64,000 bases of DNA from Lamprocystis purpurea DSM 4197 (GCF_000379525.1 NZ_KB902498.1:110391-174390), one strand, 5' to 3'. Shown: positions 19,001 through 27,367, counted from the stretch's first letter. The notes: generated by a model not told the origin, from the letters alone. Made by a program: numbers and translations.

Positions 19001-20262
19001 AGAACACGCATCTTCGTGGTGTGCATGTTGTTGGGAAATCGGCGGTTGTCATCGCACAGATGGGAAGGCTTCCGGCGACTCTCTACAGCGGGGAGCGCTA
19101 TGACGACAATATGACGGTCTTGATGCCTAACGACTCCGCGATTTTGCCCGCCATTTGGGCGTATTGTTCCTCCAAGGAATATGGGAAGGTGGTTCGACAA
19201 CGCGATCAATCGCTGAAAGTCCCAGCAAACACCCTCGCGAAAGTGCCCTTCGATCTGGCTCACTGGCAGACGGTGGCGGCGGAGAAATATCCGCACGGCT
19301 TGCCGAAGCCGTTTTCCAGTGATCCGACGCAATGGCTGTTCGACGGGAATGTAGCCAGAGCGTCCCGCTCTGGGTCCGACAACGATCCAGACCGGGACGG
19401 TCTGGCTACTCTCCAAGTGGCCGTGGCGCGCTTGCTCGGCTACCAGTGGCCGCGCCAGACCGGCTCCAGTTTTCCCGATTGCCCGGCGCTCGGCCCGGAT
19501 GGGCTGGAACGCCATGCCGACCAGGACGGCATCGTCTGTATTCCGCCGGTAGGCCGTGAAGCATCCGCCAGCGATCGCCTGTTGAACCTGCTGGCCGCCG
19601 CTTATGGCGAGGCCTGGATCAACGAGACCCTGTCGCAATTGCTGGCGGGGGCTGATCACGCCGGCAAATCGCTGGAGACCTGGCTGCGTGACAAGTTCTT
19701 CATTCAGCACTGCAAGTTATTCCACAACCGACCCTTTATCTGGCACATTTGGGATGGTCTGCGCGATGGTTTTTCCACTCTGATCAATTACCACAAGCTG
19801 GACTATAAGGCGCTCGAATCCCTGATCTACACCTATCTGGGTGACTGGATCAGCCGTCAGAAGCAGGACATCGCAAGCCATGTCGACGGCGCCCAGGAGC
19901 GCCTGGCTGCGGCCGAGGCCCTCAAGAAAAAGCTGGAGCTGATCCTCGCCGGCGAAGCGCCCTACGACATTTTCGTGCGCTGGAAACCGCTGGAACAGCA
20001 CCCCCTCGGCTGGCACCCCGACCTGAACGACGGGGTACGGATGAACATTCGCCCCTTCCTCACGGTGCCGGACGTAGGCAAGCGCGGCGCCGGCGTGTTG
20101 CGCGACAAGCCGAACATCAAGTGGGAGAAGGACCGTGGCAGCGATGTGCCCTCGGCCCCCTGGTACGAACTTGGCCTGCACTACGGAGGCAAGGCCGGCG
20201 ACCGCATCAATGACCATCATCTGACGCTGGCCGAGAAGCGCGCCGCACGGGATGTGCCATGA
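16072..20262 (+). CDS. pglX: BREX adenine methyltransferase PglX, with in-frame RAYT/REP insertions
   Basis: The product is 1396 residues from the GTG at 16072 (AGGA eight bases before; the conserved LERTVKSARGVAEAAARAALEQL follows at once). In-frame starts at 16018 or 16036 are less likely. Normal PglX is about 1150-1250 residues. The excess is explained by an insert at about residues 269-545 that encodes a REP-associated tyrosine transposase, plus a 20-residue REP-encoded insert at about 1094-1113. The methyltransferase core is otherwise intact: SAM motif DPCMGSGHF near residue 563 and catalytic-loop motif NVPY near 744 (the NPPY equivalent). Host sequence resumes smoothly on both sides of the large insert (WSYLRFV before, TFDGWPKTAKELKCLDPCMG after). 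PglX methylates a non-palindromic host site at N6-adenine and is also needed for restriction. The stop overlaps the next start as ATGA. Confidence 0.92.
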   Translation: MRPLEKSFRIHLERTVKSARGVAEAAARAALEQLGVGEAAPPAYLDELSRALRRRLRAHGRQLGDALNGGKAQTIDHLVQEVAYQHWHRMLFARFLADNNLLMYDGVAVTLPECDELASDEGAKSGWELAGTLAASMLPQIFRPDSPVYELSLPQEHQHKLETLLVNLPPAIFLASDSLGWVYQFWQADTKDQINKSGVKIGADELPSVTQLFTEDYMVDFLLDNTMGAWHAGKVLAANPTLAENAQSEDELRQAVALPGCPWSYLRFVARPCVARPSRSGSAFSEEPDRDGLATTGLSTTGLDPSSLVIASGENLPHWTCDQAVYHVSFRLADSVPQAKREEWIAERERLAENAKRANRELTAEEEDRIRFLYSERIEKFLDTGHGDCLMNHPPIAELVAGALRHFDGQRYSLHAWCVMPNHVHVIVEPLPGHDLSNIIHSWKSFTAHEINKRLQRRGDVWQHDAYNHIIRSEKEYRFQIAYVWENPDKAGLTDWVARAVVARPSVARPSRSGEVTRPSRSEELTRASRSDSEEENQTGTVWLPACTFDGWPKTAKELKCLDPCMGSGHFVVAMFERLVALRLAEENLDEASAVATVIRDNLFGLEIDPRCTQLAAFNLALAAWRRVGHCKLPAMNLACSGLAPNTREADWLAMAGDDEQLRNGMERLYRLFQKAAMLGSLINPRASEGDLLEAGFHELQPLLEKALAQEAADDTAYEMAVTARGVAKAAEILAGQFTLVATNVPYLVSGKQSDSLKDFLVAHFYSGRSDLATAFVLRTVQFCSKGGTAALVTPQNWLFLGSHRNLREELLAKAKWEAVVRLGAGAFETITGEVVNVGLVSFSETLPSKSSSFLGVDVTGQDSVAGKELALRSDPIAHFAQLAQLENPDARVLFEEAGKLKLLSDYVVCHQGLATGDLPRSGARFWEIPRFDPAWIPWQGTVDSTCDHGGRSGALLWEGGFGQLHAFNEAHKAVRKNTHLRGVHVVGKSAVVIAQMGRLPATLYSGERYDDNMTVLMPNDSAILPAIWAYCSSKEYGKVVRQRDQSLKVPANTLAKVPFDLAHWQTVAAEKYPHGLPKPFSSDPTQWLFDGNVARASRSGSDNDPDRDGLATLQVAVARLLGYQWPRQTGSSFPDCPALGPDGLERHADQDGIVCIPPVGREASASDRLLNLLAAAYGEAWINETLSQLLAGADHAGKSLETWLRDKFFIQHCKLFHNRPFIWHIWDGLRDGFSTLINYHKLDYKALESLIYTYLGDWISRQKQDIASHVDGAQERLAAAEALKKKLELILAGEAPYDIFVRWKPLEQHPLGWHPDLNDGVRMNIRPFLTVPDVGKRGAGVLRDKPNIKWEKDRGSDVPSAPWYELGLHYGGKAGDRINDHHLTLAEKRAARDVP
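16876..17704 (+). mobile_element. REP-associated tyrosine transposase (RAYT) with flanking REP units inside pglX
   Basis: The insert encodes a Y1/HUH transposase fold in the pglX frame. The HUH motif HVH lies in CVMPNHVHVIVEP (residues 423-425 of PglX) and the catalytic Tyr is residue 483 in IAYVWENPDKAGL. The intervening DVWQHDAYNHIIRSEKEYR block is also typical. Flanking palindromic REP units share the core AGACCGTCCCGGTCT. Complete or near-complete units are at 16891-16913, 16933-16955 (reverse), 17590-17612, 17617-17639, 17644-17666 and 17682-17704 (reverse). Read in frame they give peptides such as VARPSRSG. RAYTs normally stand alone between REPs as single-copy genes. Here there is no stop before host sequence, and an internal GTG at 16996 is the only obvious independent start. 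Exact edges are uncertain by a few bases. Confidence 0.85.
19351..19409 (+). repeat. Second translated REP pair within pglX
   Basis: A forward unit (GTAGCCAGAGCGTCCCGCTC and three more bases) and a reverse unit (CCAGACCGGGACGGTCTGG then CTAC) face each other across 13 bases. This is the head-to-head arrangement seen at 16891-16955. The pair is in the pglX frame and encodes VARASRSGSDNDPDRDGLAT between DPTQWLFDGN and LQVAVARLLGYQWP, both of which read as normal PglX sequence. It looks like a non-autonomous REP doublet mobilised by the same transposase. Confidence 0.85.
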
Positions 20263-21752
20263 AGAAGCAGGATCTCCTGGAGCTGATTGCCAACGGTGAA
20301 AACTCCGGGGTCGAGTTCAAGCTGGATACGGTTCGCCCGGAACAGCTTGCCAAAGAGGTCGTGGCGCTGGCCAATCTCAAGGGTGGCTATATCCTGCTGG
20401 GGGTGGCCGACGACAAGACCATTGCCGGAATCACCCGGGAGAACCTGAGCGAGTGGTTGGCCGATACGGTTTTGGCTCGCTATGTTCATCCGGTGATCTT
20501 GCCGTATTACGAGGAAGTGCTTCTGGATGACGGCAAAGTGGTGGCCATCATCACGATCGGGCAGGAGGTCTCGAAACCCTATGTCGTCCGCGCCAATGAT
20601 CGGGAAACGGCCTACGTCCGCATTGGTTCCATTTCTCGCCAGGCAACCCGGGAACAACTGTTGATGCTGGGCTCCGCCAGCGGATTCATCCACGCGGAGA
20701 TCATGCCGGTGCAGCGGACGCACTTCGACGCCCTCGACCGATCGCGCCTGGAAAATTATCTCAGAGAGATCCTCAAGGATCCGGATGTCCCCGAAACCCG
20801 GGATGAATGGATTGCGCGTTTGAAGGCACTGGGGTTGATGACCGAAGGCCCTGCCGGGGCGTCTGTCTGCACGATTGCCGGTCTGGTCCTGTTTGGTATC
20901 CGCCCCCGACAGGTCCTGAAACAATCCGGGCTGCGCCTGATGTTCTTCAATGCGCTGGACAAGATCTATCAGGCGCAATTGGACAAGGTCTTGGATGCCC
21001 CTCTGGTCGGCCGATTTCAGGTTGGACAAGCAGGCAGGAGTCTGATCGATGCCGGATTGATCGAGAAGGCGCTGGAATCGATGGAACCCTTCGTGACGCG
21101 GGAGTCCGACACCATCGACGCACATTTCCGTCGGGACAAACAGTGGTTGTATCCCTTCGAGGCGCTGCGGGAGCTGTTGATCAACGCGCTGGCGCATCGT
21201 GACTGGACCCGTTTTGGTGATGTGGAGATTGTGGGTTACTCGGATCGTCTCGAGATCACCAGCCCCGGATCCTTGCCCAATGCCATGACGGTCGAAAAGA
21301 TGCTGGCCGGGCAGCGTTCCGCCCGCAATCCCATCGTCGTGGAGGTGCTTCGGGATTACGGCTATGTCGATGCACGCGGAATGGGGGTCCGCGCCAAGGT
21401 GGTGCCGGCCCTCAAGGCGAGTGGGGCGAGCTGGCAGGTGGAGGCCACCGAGGATTTCGTGAAGACGACCGTCGGGAAAGCCACTGTAGGTGCCGTTGTG
21501 ACCGGTGAGCGGCCAGGATCGGTGTCAGAACCTGTGGTGGAGCGTCGGGAAAGCGTCGGGAAAGCGTCGGGAAAGATTCTGCAACTTTGTCGTGAAAGGC
21601 CCGCTGTGACCATCCCGGAGTTGGCTGAGTTGATTGGGATTACCGAGCGATCCGTGCAACGAAACATCCAGAAACTGCAACAGGACGGATGGCTGCGACG
21701 CGTCGGGGGGAGAAAGACTGGCTACTGGGAGGTGACGCATGAGGGTGCTTGA
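20259..21752 (+). CDS. ATP-binding protein with AlbA_2 domain and C-terminal winged helix
   Basis: The product is 497 residues. An AlbA_2 (schlafen-like) domain occupies about residues 8-130 (ENSGVEFKLDTVRP, then GGYILLGVAD). A GHKL-type ATP-binding domain follows, with the N-box ELLINALAHRDW near 305-316 and a later GMGVRAKV. An HTH segment TIPELAELIGITERSVQRNIQKL lies near 451-473. Such proteins are often encoded inside or next to BREX and other defence operons and are thought to regulate them, but the ligand and target are unknown. The start overlaps the pglX stop (ATGA) and the end overlaps pglZ by 14 bases, so it is a firm member of the operon. A short repeat, GGAAAGCGTCGGGAAAGCGT, lies before the HTH. 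Confidence 0.85.
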   Translation: MKKQDLLELIANGENSGVEFKLDTVRPEQLAKEVVALANLKGGYILLGVADDKTIAGITRENLSEWLADTVLARYVHPVILPYYEEVLLDDGKVVAIITIGQEVSKPYVVRANDRETAYVRIGSISRQATREQLLMLGSASGFIHAEIMPVQRTHFDALDRSRLENYLREILKDPDVPETRDEWIARLKALGLMTEGPAGASVCTIAGLVLFGIRPRQVLKQSGLRLMFFNALDKIYQAQLDKVLDAPLVGRFQVGQAGRSLIDAGLIEKALESMEPFVTRESDTIDAHFRRDKQWLYPFEALRELLINALAHRDWTRFGDVEIVGYSDRLEITSPGSLPNAMTVEKMLAGQRSARNPIVVEVLRDYGYVDARGMGVRAKVVPALKASGASWQVEATEDFVKTTVGKATVGAVVTGERPGSVSEPVVERRESVGKASGKILQLCRERPAVTIPELAELIGITERSVQRNIQKLQQDGWLRRVGGRKTGYWEVTHEGA

Positions 21753-24084
21753 TCATTTACTGGAAACCGTCCGTGGTGCAGCCGTATTCAACCCAGAGGT
21801 CCAGGTCGCACCCGCGTGCATCTTGTGGCCCGATAAAGACCGCCAGTGGGAGGCGGTGATTCCGCGCCTGCAAAGTGAGCTGGGCGAACTGCTGGTACTG
21901 GGCGACTACGCACCTGAGAAGCGCGTCGGGCCAGCCATTTGGCTGCGTTGCGTAATCGCCGGCAAGGCGCCGGAGGTCACCCCGGCGGACGACCGGGTGC
22001 CGGTGTTCTACTTGCCTGGAGTCAGCCGCCAGGACTTGCGGGCGATCGAAGACTGTCCGGACCTGCTGAAGCCCCTGGCTGAATTGCAGTACCGGGGCCT
22101 GATCTGGTCGCAGGCGAACGCGAAAGACTGGACCATCATGGCCTTCCTGAAGTCGGACCAAGGCGGCCTGGGCCTCGATGTCGCCCAGGACAACGAAGCC
22201 AAGAACGCCATGCAACTGGCGCTGTACCGTCTGCTGGATGAAGACCTTGAGCTGTTGAAGGGCAAGCGGCTGGACAGGGACTATTTCAACACCCTGCTGA
22301 CCGGCGGCGACCCGGTGCGCGACCTGCTGCAGTGGCTGGATTTGGGCGACGCGTTTCAAACCACGCGCGGCGCCAACGAGTGGAAGGCCTTTGTGGAGGT
22401 CTGCAAGTCACAACTGGCGTTCAATCCGCAGGCCGATGGCGTCCTGGCAGGTGCCGCCAAGTTGGCCATGCATGAGGGGCCTTGGCATTCGGTGTGGGAG
22501 CGGTACCGCGAATCACCCAAGCGCTACCCGAACATCCCGAGTCGAATCCGCCAGTGCAAGCCGCCCGATCTGGGCCTCTTCGACATCCCTGCGGAAAAGC
22601 TCAGCGGTTGGCCGCAATGGAACGAGGAGCAGGAGAACTCGCTCCGGTATGCTTTGCTGGCTTTGAACCACCTGCCTGCGCATGACGCCAGGACGCGGGT
22701 GTTGGAGCTTGAGAAATCCCATGCGCCTCGCCGGGAGATGGTCTGGGCGGAGTTGGGCGACTCGCCACTGGTACAGGCCGCCAGGCACCTGGCGGTGGTG
22801 GCGGAGGTGACCAGGACGGCGCTCGCGGCTGGCTCGGTTGCGGACTTGCAGGCGGGGTACGCCACCCATGGCTGGCGCGCCGACGATGCGGTGCTTTCGG
22901 CGCTGGCGTGCGTTAACAAGGCGGCCGACGTTGATGCGGTGACGGCAGCCATTCGGGCGATCTATCTGCCCTGGCTGGAAGCGTCCGCGCGCTACCTGCA
23001 AGAACTGCTGGAGGGTGCGGTCTACCCTGGCGGACGGATCGCTGAAGCCCCCGCCTTCTATAAGGTCGACAGGCAATGCGTGCTGTTTGTGGATGGCCTG
23101 CGCTTCGATGCGGCTCGCCGACTCTCGGCCAGTCTGGAGGCGCGCGGTTGGCAGGTGGCGGAAACCATGGGCTGGACGGCGTTGCCCAGCGTCACCGCAA
23201 CCGGCAAGGCGGCCGCGTCACCGGTGCGGACCAAGATCAGCGGCACCGATGACTGTGATGACTTTGAACCTTGTGTCGCCGCCACGGGCCAGTCGCTCAA
23301 GGGCGGTTACCACCTGAAGAAACTGCTGAACGACAACCACTGGAAGGTGCTGGACCGCACCGAGAACGGTGACGGCCAGGGCAACGCGTGGTGCGAATTT
23401 GGCGACATCGATAGCGAGGGACATACGCGCGGCTGGAAGCTGGCCAAGCACATCGACCCGCTTCTCGCAGAAATTGCAGAGCGCATCGCCGCCTTGTTGG
23501 CCGCGGGCTGGAACAGCGTTAGGGTGGTGACCGACCACGGCTGGCTACTCATGCCGGGCAGGTTACCCACAATTCAGATGTCGAACGACCTCACCGACAA
23601 CAAATGGGGGCGTTGCGCCTCGATCAAGTCGGGCGCTTCCACCAGTGAGCGTTTGTACCCCTGGTTCTGGAACCCGAATCAGCAGTTCGCGCTGGCCGAC
23701 GGGGTGAGTTGCTACGGCAAATCGGTGGACTACAACCATGGCGGCTTGAGCCTTCAGGAATGCCTCGTCTTGGATCTGGTGGTGACCCGCGGCGGGAGCA
23801 CATCCGGCCAGCAGGTGGCCGAGGTGACTGACATTGCCTGGAAGGGCTTGCGCTGCACGGTTGGGGTGGACGGCCAGTACGCCAATCTGTGTCTGGACAT
23901 TCGCACGCAAGCGGGTGACCCGGCGTCCAGCGTGGTCGTGAGCGTGAAGCCGCTCAAGGGCAACGGCACCGCATCGGTGGTTGTCGAGAACGAAGAACTG
24001 CAAGGTCGCGCGGCGTTCCTGGTCCTGCTCAGCGCATCGGGCGAGCTGGTGGCGGAGGCAAACATCGTGATCGGTGGAGGATGA
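21739..24084 (+). CDS. pglZ: BREX phosphatase-like protein PglZ
   Basis: The product is 781 residues. The N-terminal half is helical and variable. The PglZ domain (alkaline phosphatase superfamily fold) starts near residue 440 with CVLFVDGLRFDAARRL, whose Asp residues are the expected metal ligands. Further on, VVTDHGWLLMPG near residue 598 supplies the second metal-binding DHG motif. PglZ is the core marker gene of BREX. It is required for defence and methylation and interacts with other BREX proteins, while its catalytic substrate remains uncertain. It overlaps the upstream regulator gene by 14 bases and is followed by brxL after three bases. Confidence 0.93.
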   Translation: MRVLDHLLETVRGAAVFNPEVQVAPACILWPDKDRQWEAVIPRLQSELGELLVLGDYAPEKRVGPAIWLRCVIAGKAPEVTPADDRVPVFYLPGVSRQDLRAIEDCPDLLKPLAELQYRGLIWSQANAKDWTIMAFLKSDQGGLGLDVAQDNEAKNAMQLALYRLLDEDLELLKGKRLDRDYFNTLLTGGDPVRDLLQWLDLGDAFQTTRGANEWKAFVEVCKSQLAFNPQADGVLAGAAKLAMHEGPWHSVWERYRESPKRYPNIPSRIRQCKPPDLGLFDIPAEKLSGWPQWNEEQENSLRYALLALNHLPAHDARTRVLELEKSHAPRREMVWAELGDSPLVQAARHLAVVAEVTRTALAAGSVADLQAGYATHGWRADDAVLSALACVNKAADVDAVTAAIRAIYLPWLEASARYLQELLEGAVYPGGRIAEAPAFYKVDRQCVLFVDGLRFDAARRLSASLEARGWQVAETMGWTALPSVTATGKAAASPVRTKISGTDDCDDFEPCVAATGQSLKGGYHLKKLLNDNHWKVLDRTENGDGQGNAWCEFGDIDSEGHTRGWKLAKHIDPLLAEIAERIAALLAAGWNSVRVVTDHGWLLMPGRLPTIQMSNDLTDNKWGRCASIKSGASTSERLYPWFWNPNQQFALADGVSCYGKSVDYNHGGLSLQECLVLDLVVTRGGSTSGQQVAEVTDIAWKGLRCTVGVDGQYANLCLDIRTQAGDPASSVVVSVKPLKGNGTASVVVENEELQGRAAFLVLLSASGELVAEANIVIGGG

Positions 24085-24087
24085 TGA

Positions 24088-26136
24088 ATGATTGAACTGG
24101 ATCAGATAGACAAAACAGCCGCCTCGGTACTGGACGGATATCTGGTCCGGAAAGACTTGGTCCGTACCTTCAGCCGGCAATTTCCGGTCCCCACCTACGT
24201 GGTGGAGTTCATGCTCGGGCGCTATTGTGCCAGCACCGATCAGGAGGAGATCGACGAAGGGCTCGAGATCGTCCAGCGCCAGTTGAAGTCCCGCACGGTG
24301 CGCGCCGGCGAGGAAGAGTTGTTCAAGGCCAGGGCGCTGGAAACGGGCGAGGTGAAGATCATCGATCTTGTCACGGCGCGCGTGGATAACAAAGGCGAGT
24401 ACGTCGCCAGTCTGCCGAGTCTGCGCCTGACGGATGTGCGCATCAGCAGCGAACTGGTCAACCAACATGAACGCATGTTGACCGGCGGCTTCTATGCCGA
24501 GTTGGGGGTGACGTTCGATGTGGCTATCGCCCAGGAAAGTCGGGGTCGCCCCTTCGGGATCACCTCGTTGCGGGAAATTCAGCTATCCAAGCGGGATGTC
24601 CTGGACACGCTGGCCAAGGCGCGCCGAGCGTTCTCGACCGAAGACTGGAAAGGCTTTCTGCTGCGGTCCATCGGCATCGAGCCGGGCGGGTTGAGCCATC
24701 GGCAGAAGAACGCCCTCCTGCTGCGGATGGTGCCGTTCGTGGAGCGCAATTATAACCTGGTTGAGCTCGGGCCGCGCGGGACCGGTAAGAGCCACTTATT
24801 CCAGCAGGTTTCCCCCTACGCTCATCTGGTCTCGGGTGGCAAGGCCACGGTCGCAAAGATGTTCGTTGAGAACACCGCCAAGGGGCGGCGGGGGCTGGTC
24901 TGTCAGTTCGACGTGGTCTGCTTCGACGAGGTGTCCGGCATTTCCTTCGACCAAAAGGATGGCGTGAACATCATGAAGGGCTACATGGAATCGGGCGAGT
25001 TCAGCCGGGGCAAGGAGAGCATTCGCGCCGACGGCAGCATCGTCATGCTGGGCAACTTCGATGTCGATGTCGAACACCAACAGCGTATCGGACATTTGTT
25101 CGGTCCGATGCCGCCCGAGATGCGTAACGACACCGCCTTCATGGATCGCATCCATGCTTTCTTGCCCGGCTGGGATGTGCCCAAGATCAACCAAGACCTG
25201 GTGACGGACCATTTCGGCCTGGTCAGCGATTTCCTCTCCGAATGCTGGGGCCAGCTGCGCACCCAAAGCCGAGTGAGCGAATTGCAGGGTCGCGTCTATT
25301 ATGGCGGGGCGCTGTCGGGTCGGGATACCAATGCGGTGAGCAAGACGGTCAGCGGCCTTTTGAAGTTGCTCTATCCGAGTGCCGATGACCCGGTGCCGGA
25401 CGAGGATCTGGAATGGGCCGTGCGCATCGCCATGGAAGTGCGCCGCCGGGTAAAGGAGCAACAAAAACGCGTGGGTGCGGCGGAGTTCCGTAATACCCAT
25501 TTCAGCTACATCCTGGGCGAGGATGGTGTCGAAAAATTCGTTTCCACGCCCGAGTTACAGAGCGAAAACAGCGTCGGAGGCGATCCGCTGGAGCCAGGCC
25601 AGGTCTGGACGATCAGCCCCGGGGGCGGAGAGGAAAACTCCGGACTGTATCGGATCGAGGTCAACGAAGGTCCCGGCTCAGGGGTGAAGGTGCTCAATAA
25701 GCCCATCCCTCCGGCCTTCCGCGAGAGCATCGGATTCGCCGAGCAGAATCTCTACGCCAGATCGCAGCAAATGGTCGGAGACAAGGACCCCAGGCACCAC
25801 GAATTCACAGTACAGTTGCGGGCCTTCGATGCAGCGAAGTCCGGTGCGAAACTCGGCGTTGCCGCACTGGTCGCCCTCTGCACGTCACTGCTGAAGCGGA
25901 GCGTTCGCGGCGGCCTGATCATCCTCGGCGAGATCAACCTGGGGGGCTCCATCGAGCCTGTGCACAACGCGGTTTCGATTGCCGAGATCGCTGTCGAAAA
26001 AGGGGCGACATCCCTGTTGATGCCCGTGTCTTGCCGGCGCCAGTTGGTCGATTTGTCTGATGATATGGCAACCAAGATCGACATCCAATTCTACTCTGAT
26101 GCCAGAGACGCGCTCATTAAAGCCATGGCCGAGTGA
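24088..26136 (+). CDS. brxL: BREX Lon-like AAA+ protein BrxL
   Basis: The product is 682 residues and forms the last gene of the type 1 BREX operon. The N-terminal BrxL domain is followed by an AAA+ ATPase with Walker A GPRGTGKSHLF near residues 228-238 and a CFDEVSG Walker B segment near 273-279. A C-terminal domain (about 550-680) aligns with the Lon protease fold (GGLIILGEINLGGSIEPVHN, then KGATSLLMPVS). At the position of the Lon catalytic Ser loop (KDGPSAG) this protein reads KSGAKLG, and the catalytic Lys region reads GGSIEPV, so a working Ser-Lys dyad is not evident. Known BrxL proteins form ring-shaped DNA-binding ATPases. The ATPase motor, rather than proteolysis, is therefore the likelier activity here. 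Confidence 0.92.
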   Translation: MIELDQIDKTAASVLDGYLVRKDLVRTFSRQFPVPTYVVEFMLGRYCASTDQEEIDEGLEIVQRQLKSRTVRAGEEELFKARALETGEVKIIDLVTARVDNKGEYVASLPSLRLTDVRISSELVNQHERMLTGGFYAELGVTFDVAIAQESRGRPFGITSLREIQLSKRDVLDTLAKARRAFSTEDWKGFLLRSIGIEPGGLSHRQKNALLLRMVPFVERNYNLVELGPRGTGKSHLFQQVSPYAHLVSGGKATVAKMFVENTAKGRRGLVCQFDVVCFDEVSGISFDQKDGVNIMKGYMESGEFSRGKESIRADGSIVMLGNFDVDVEHQQRIGHLFGPMPPEMRNDTAFMDRIHAFLPGWDVPKINQDLVTDHFGLVSDFLSECWGQLRTQSRVSELQGRVYYGGALSGRDTNAVSKTVSGLLKLLYPSADDPVPDEDLEWAVRIAMEVRRRVKEQQKRVGAAEFRNTHFSYILGEDGVEKFVSTPELQSENSVGGDPLEPGQVWTISPGGGEENSGLYRIEVNEGPGSGVKVLNKPIPPAFRESIGFAEQNLYARSQQMVGDKDPRHHEFTVQLRAFDAAKSGAKLGVAALVALCTSLLKRSVRGGLIILGEINLGGSIEPVHNAVSIAEIAVEKGATSLLMPVSCRRQLVDLSDDMATKIDIQFYSDARDALIKAMAE

Positions 26137-26158
26137 TCCAAAAGAAGAAGACGTGGGC

Positions 26159-26191
26159 ATAAAAAAACCCCAACCGAGACCGGTTGGGGTT
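26159..26191 (-). terminator. Intrinsic terminator of ssrA
   Basis: AACCCCAACC (26166-26175) and GGTTGGGGTT (26182-26191) form a perfect 10-bp stem with a six-base loop. On the minus strand the stem is followed by a run of seven T, eight bases beyond the tmRNA 3' end. It sits 22 bases after the brxL stop and may also slow BREX readthrough into ssrA, but the T-run serves the minus strand. Confidence 0.88.
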
Positions 26192-26198
26192 CTGTGCT

Positions 26199-26554
26199 TG
26201 GTGGAGGCGGCGGGAATCGAACCCGCGTCCGCAAGCCCTCTGCCGTTGGATACTACATGCTTATCCTTTCTATTATTTTTAACCTTCCCGCGCCCGAAAG
26301 GCAGGACGCACGGTCGGCGATTCCGTTAGGTTTTAGCAGCTCAGGTCCGGACTCCCGTCGCCGCGATCCTATGTGTTGTTACCCCTGGAACCCAGCACCC
26401 ACAGGCAAGTACTGGCCAGAGGCCCGCTGGGATTAAGCAGCGAGAGCGTAGTTGTCGTCGTTGGCAACTAGAATTTGCGGACGGTTTTACGAGGTACCCG
26501 CACCTCGGCATGCACCTCGAGTTTCGCGACCCACGTCGAAACCAAGTCGCCCCC
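26199..26554 (-). ncRNA. ssrA: Transfer-messenger RNA (tmRNA)
   Basis: The gene is about 356 bases. The 5' end (GGGGGCG, then ACTTGGTTTCGACG) pairs with the 3' end (CGCCTCC, then ACCA) as a seven-base-pair acceptor stem. The T-arm sequence GGTTCGATTCC is present. The resume region encodes the tag ANDDNYALAA followed by TAA (26433-26465 on the minus strand), preceded by the usual TAGTTGCCAACGACG context. tmRNA rescues stalled ribosomes with SmpB, whose gene lies about 340 bases upstream on the same strand. The tmRNA 3' end is a classic insertion site for genomic islands, and here the BREX operon abuts it. Confidence 0.95.
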
Positions 26555-26602
26555 AAGTGTTACTTTAGACTATAGGGGCTCGGGGGCGCTTCGGCAAGTC
26601 CG

Positions 26603-26809
26603 CAGCAGTTCTAAATTTGGGCGGCATCGCGCGACCCCTGGTGGATGCGGCGCGCCCGACCGCCGTGCCGAGTCCCTGCCACCGAGCGGCGCGCCTTATC
26701 CACCCTACAACGGAGCAGGTTTCGTAGGGTGGATAAGCGCAGCGCATCCACCATCGGCCTCGCTGCCGACACGCTTTTTGGCGGCGGCTATCCAAATTAG
26801 GAACTGCTG
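26603..26809 (+). repeat. MITE-like palindromic repeat, copy 3 (complete)
   Basis: This is the most complete copy, 207 bp. Outer terminal repeats are CAGCAGTTCTAAATTTGGG (26603-26621) and its near complement CCAAATTAGGAACTGCTG (26792-26809). The core at 26639-26753 has the TGGTGGATGCGG/CGCATCCACCA ends and the CTTATCCACCCTAC/GTAGGGTGGATAAG inner arms. It lies between ssrA and smpB and has no coding capacity. Confidence 0.85.
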
Positions 26810-26890
26810 GCGTGACTTTAACGCGCCCTGGACTGTTCGGAAGGGGTTTCACCGAGGTCCCGCTCGGTTTATGCTCATCTCCGGCCGGCC

Positions 26891-27367
26891 TCAGCCGGAC
26901 TTGAACAGCCGCTCCTTCTCGCGCTGCCAGTCCTTGTCCTTCTCGCTGGCGCGTTTGTCGTGCAGCTTCTTGCCTTTGGCGAGTCCGATCTCCAGTTTAG
27001 CCCGGCCGCGCTTCCAGTACATGGCGGTCGGCACCAGGGTGTAGCCGGCGCGCTCGGTCTGACCGATCAGGCGGTTGAGTTCGGAGCGCTTGAGCAGCAG
27101 CTTGCGGGTGCGGGTCGGATCCGGGCTGATGTGGGTGGACGCGGTCGGCAGCGGCGAGATGTGGGAGCCGATCAAAAAGGCCTCGGCGTGGAGGATTTTG
27201 ACGTAGGCCTCCTTGATTTGCAGACGCCCCGCGCGCAGGCTCTTGACCTCCCAGCCTTCGAGCGCCAGGCCGGCCTCGATGCGCTGCTCAATGTGATAGT
27301 CATGCCCCGCCTTCCGATTGAGTGCGATGGTGGAGCTGCCGTCGGTTTTTTTCTTGCCCTTGCTCAT
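26891..27367 (-). CDS. smpB: SsrA-binding protein SmpB
   Basis: The product is 158 residues, typical for the family. Conserved blocks are [41 protein letters not shown], the [11 protein letters not shown] segment, and RERRL-like [14 protein letters not shown] with the basic tail [17 protein letters not shown]. SmpB binds the tRNA-like domain of tmRNA and is required for trans-translation. The gene is on the same strand as ssrA and upstream of it, so the pair may be co-regulated, although a MITE lies between them. It diverges from tpiA with an 83-bp spacer. Confidence 0.95.
   Translation of the reverse strand: MSKGKKKTDGSSTIALNRKAGHDYHIEQRIEAGLALEGWEVKSLRAGRLQIKEAYVKILHAEAFLIGSHISPLPTASTHISPDPTRTRKLLLKRSELNRLIGQTERAGYTLVPTAMYWKRGRAKLEIGLAKGKKLHDKRASEKDKDWQREKERLFKSG

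Noticed and set aside
16072..20262. Reading the pglX insert as an intein
   Set aside because: No intein splicing motifs (N-terminal Cys/Ser block, C-terminal His-Asn) are seen; the insert has HUH/Tyr transposase motifs and REP termini.
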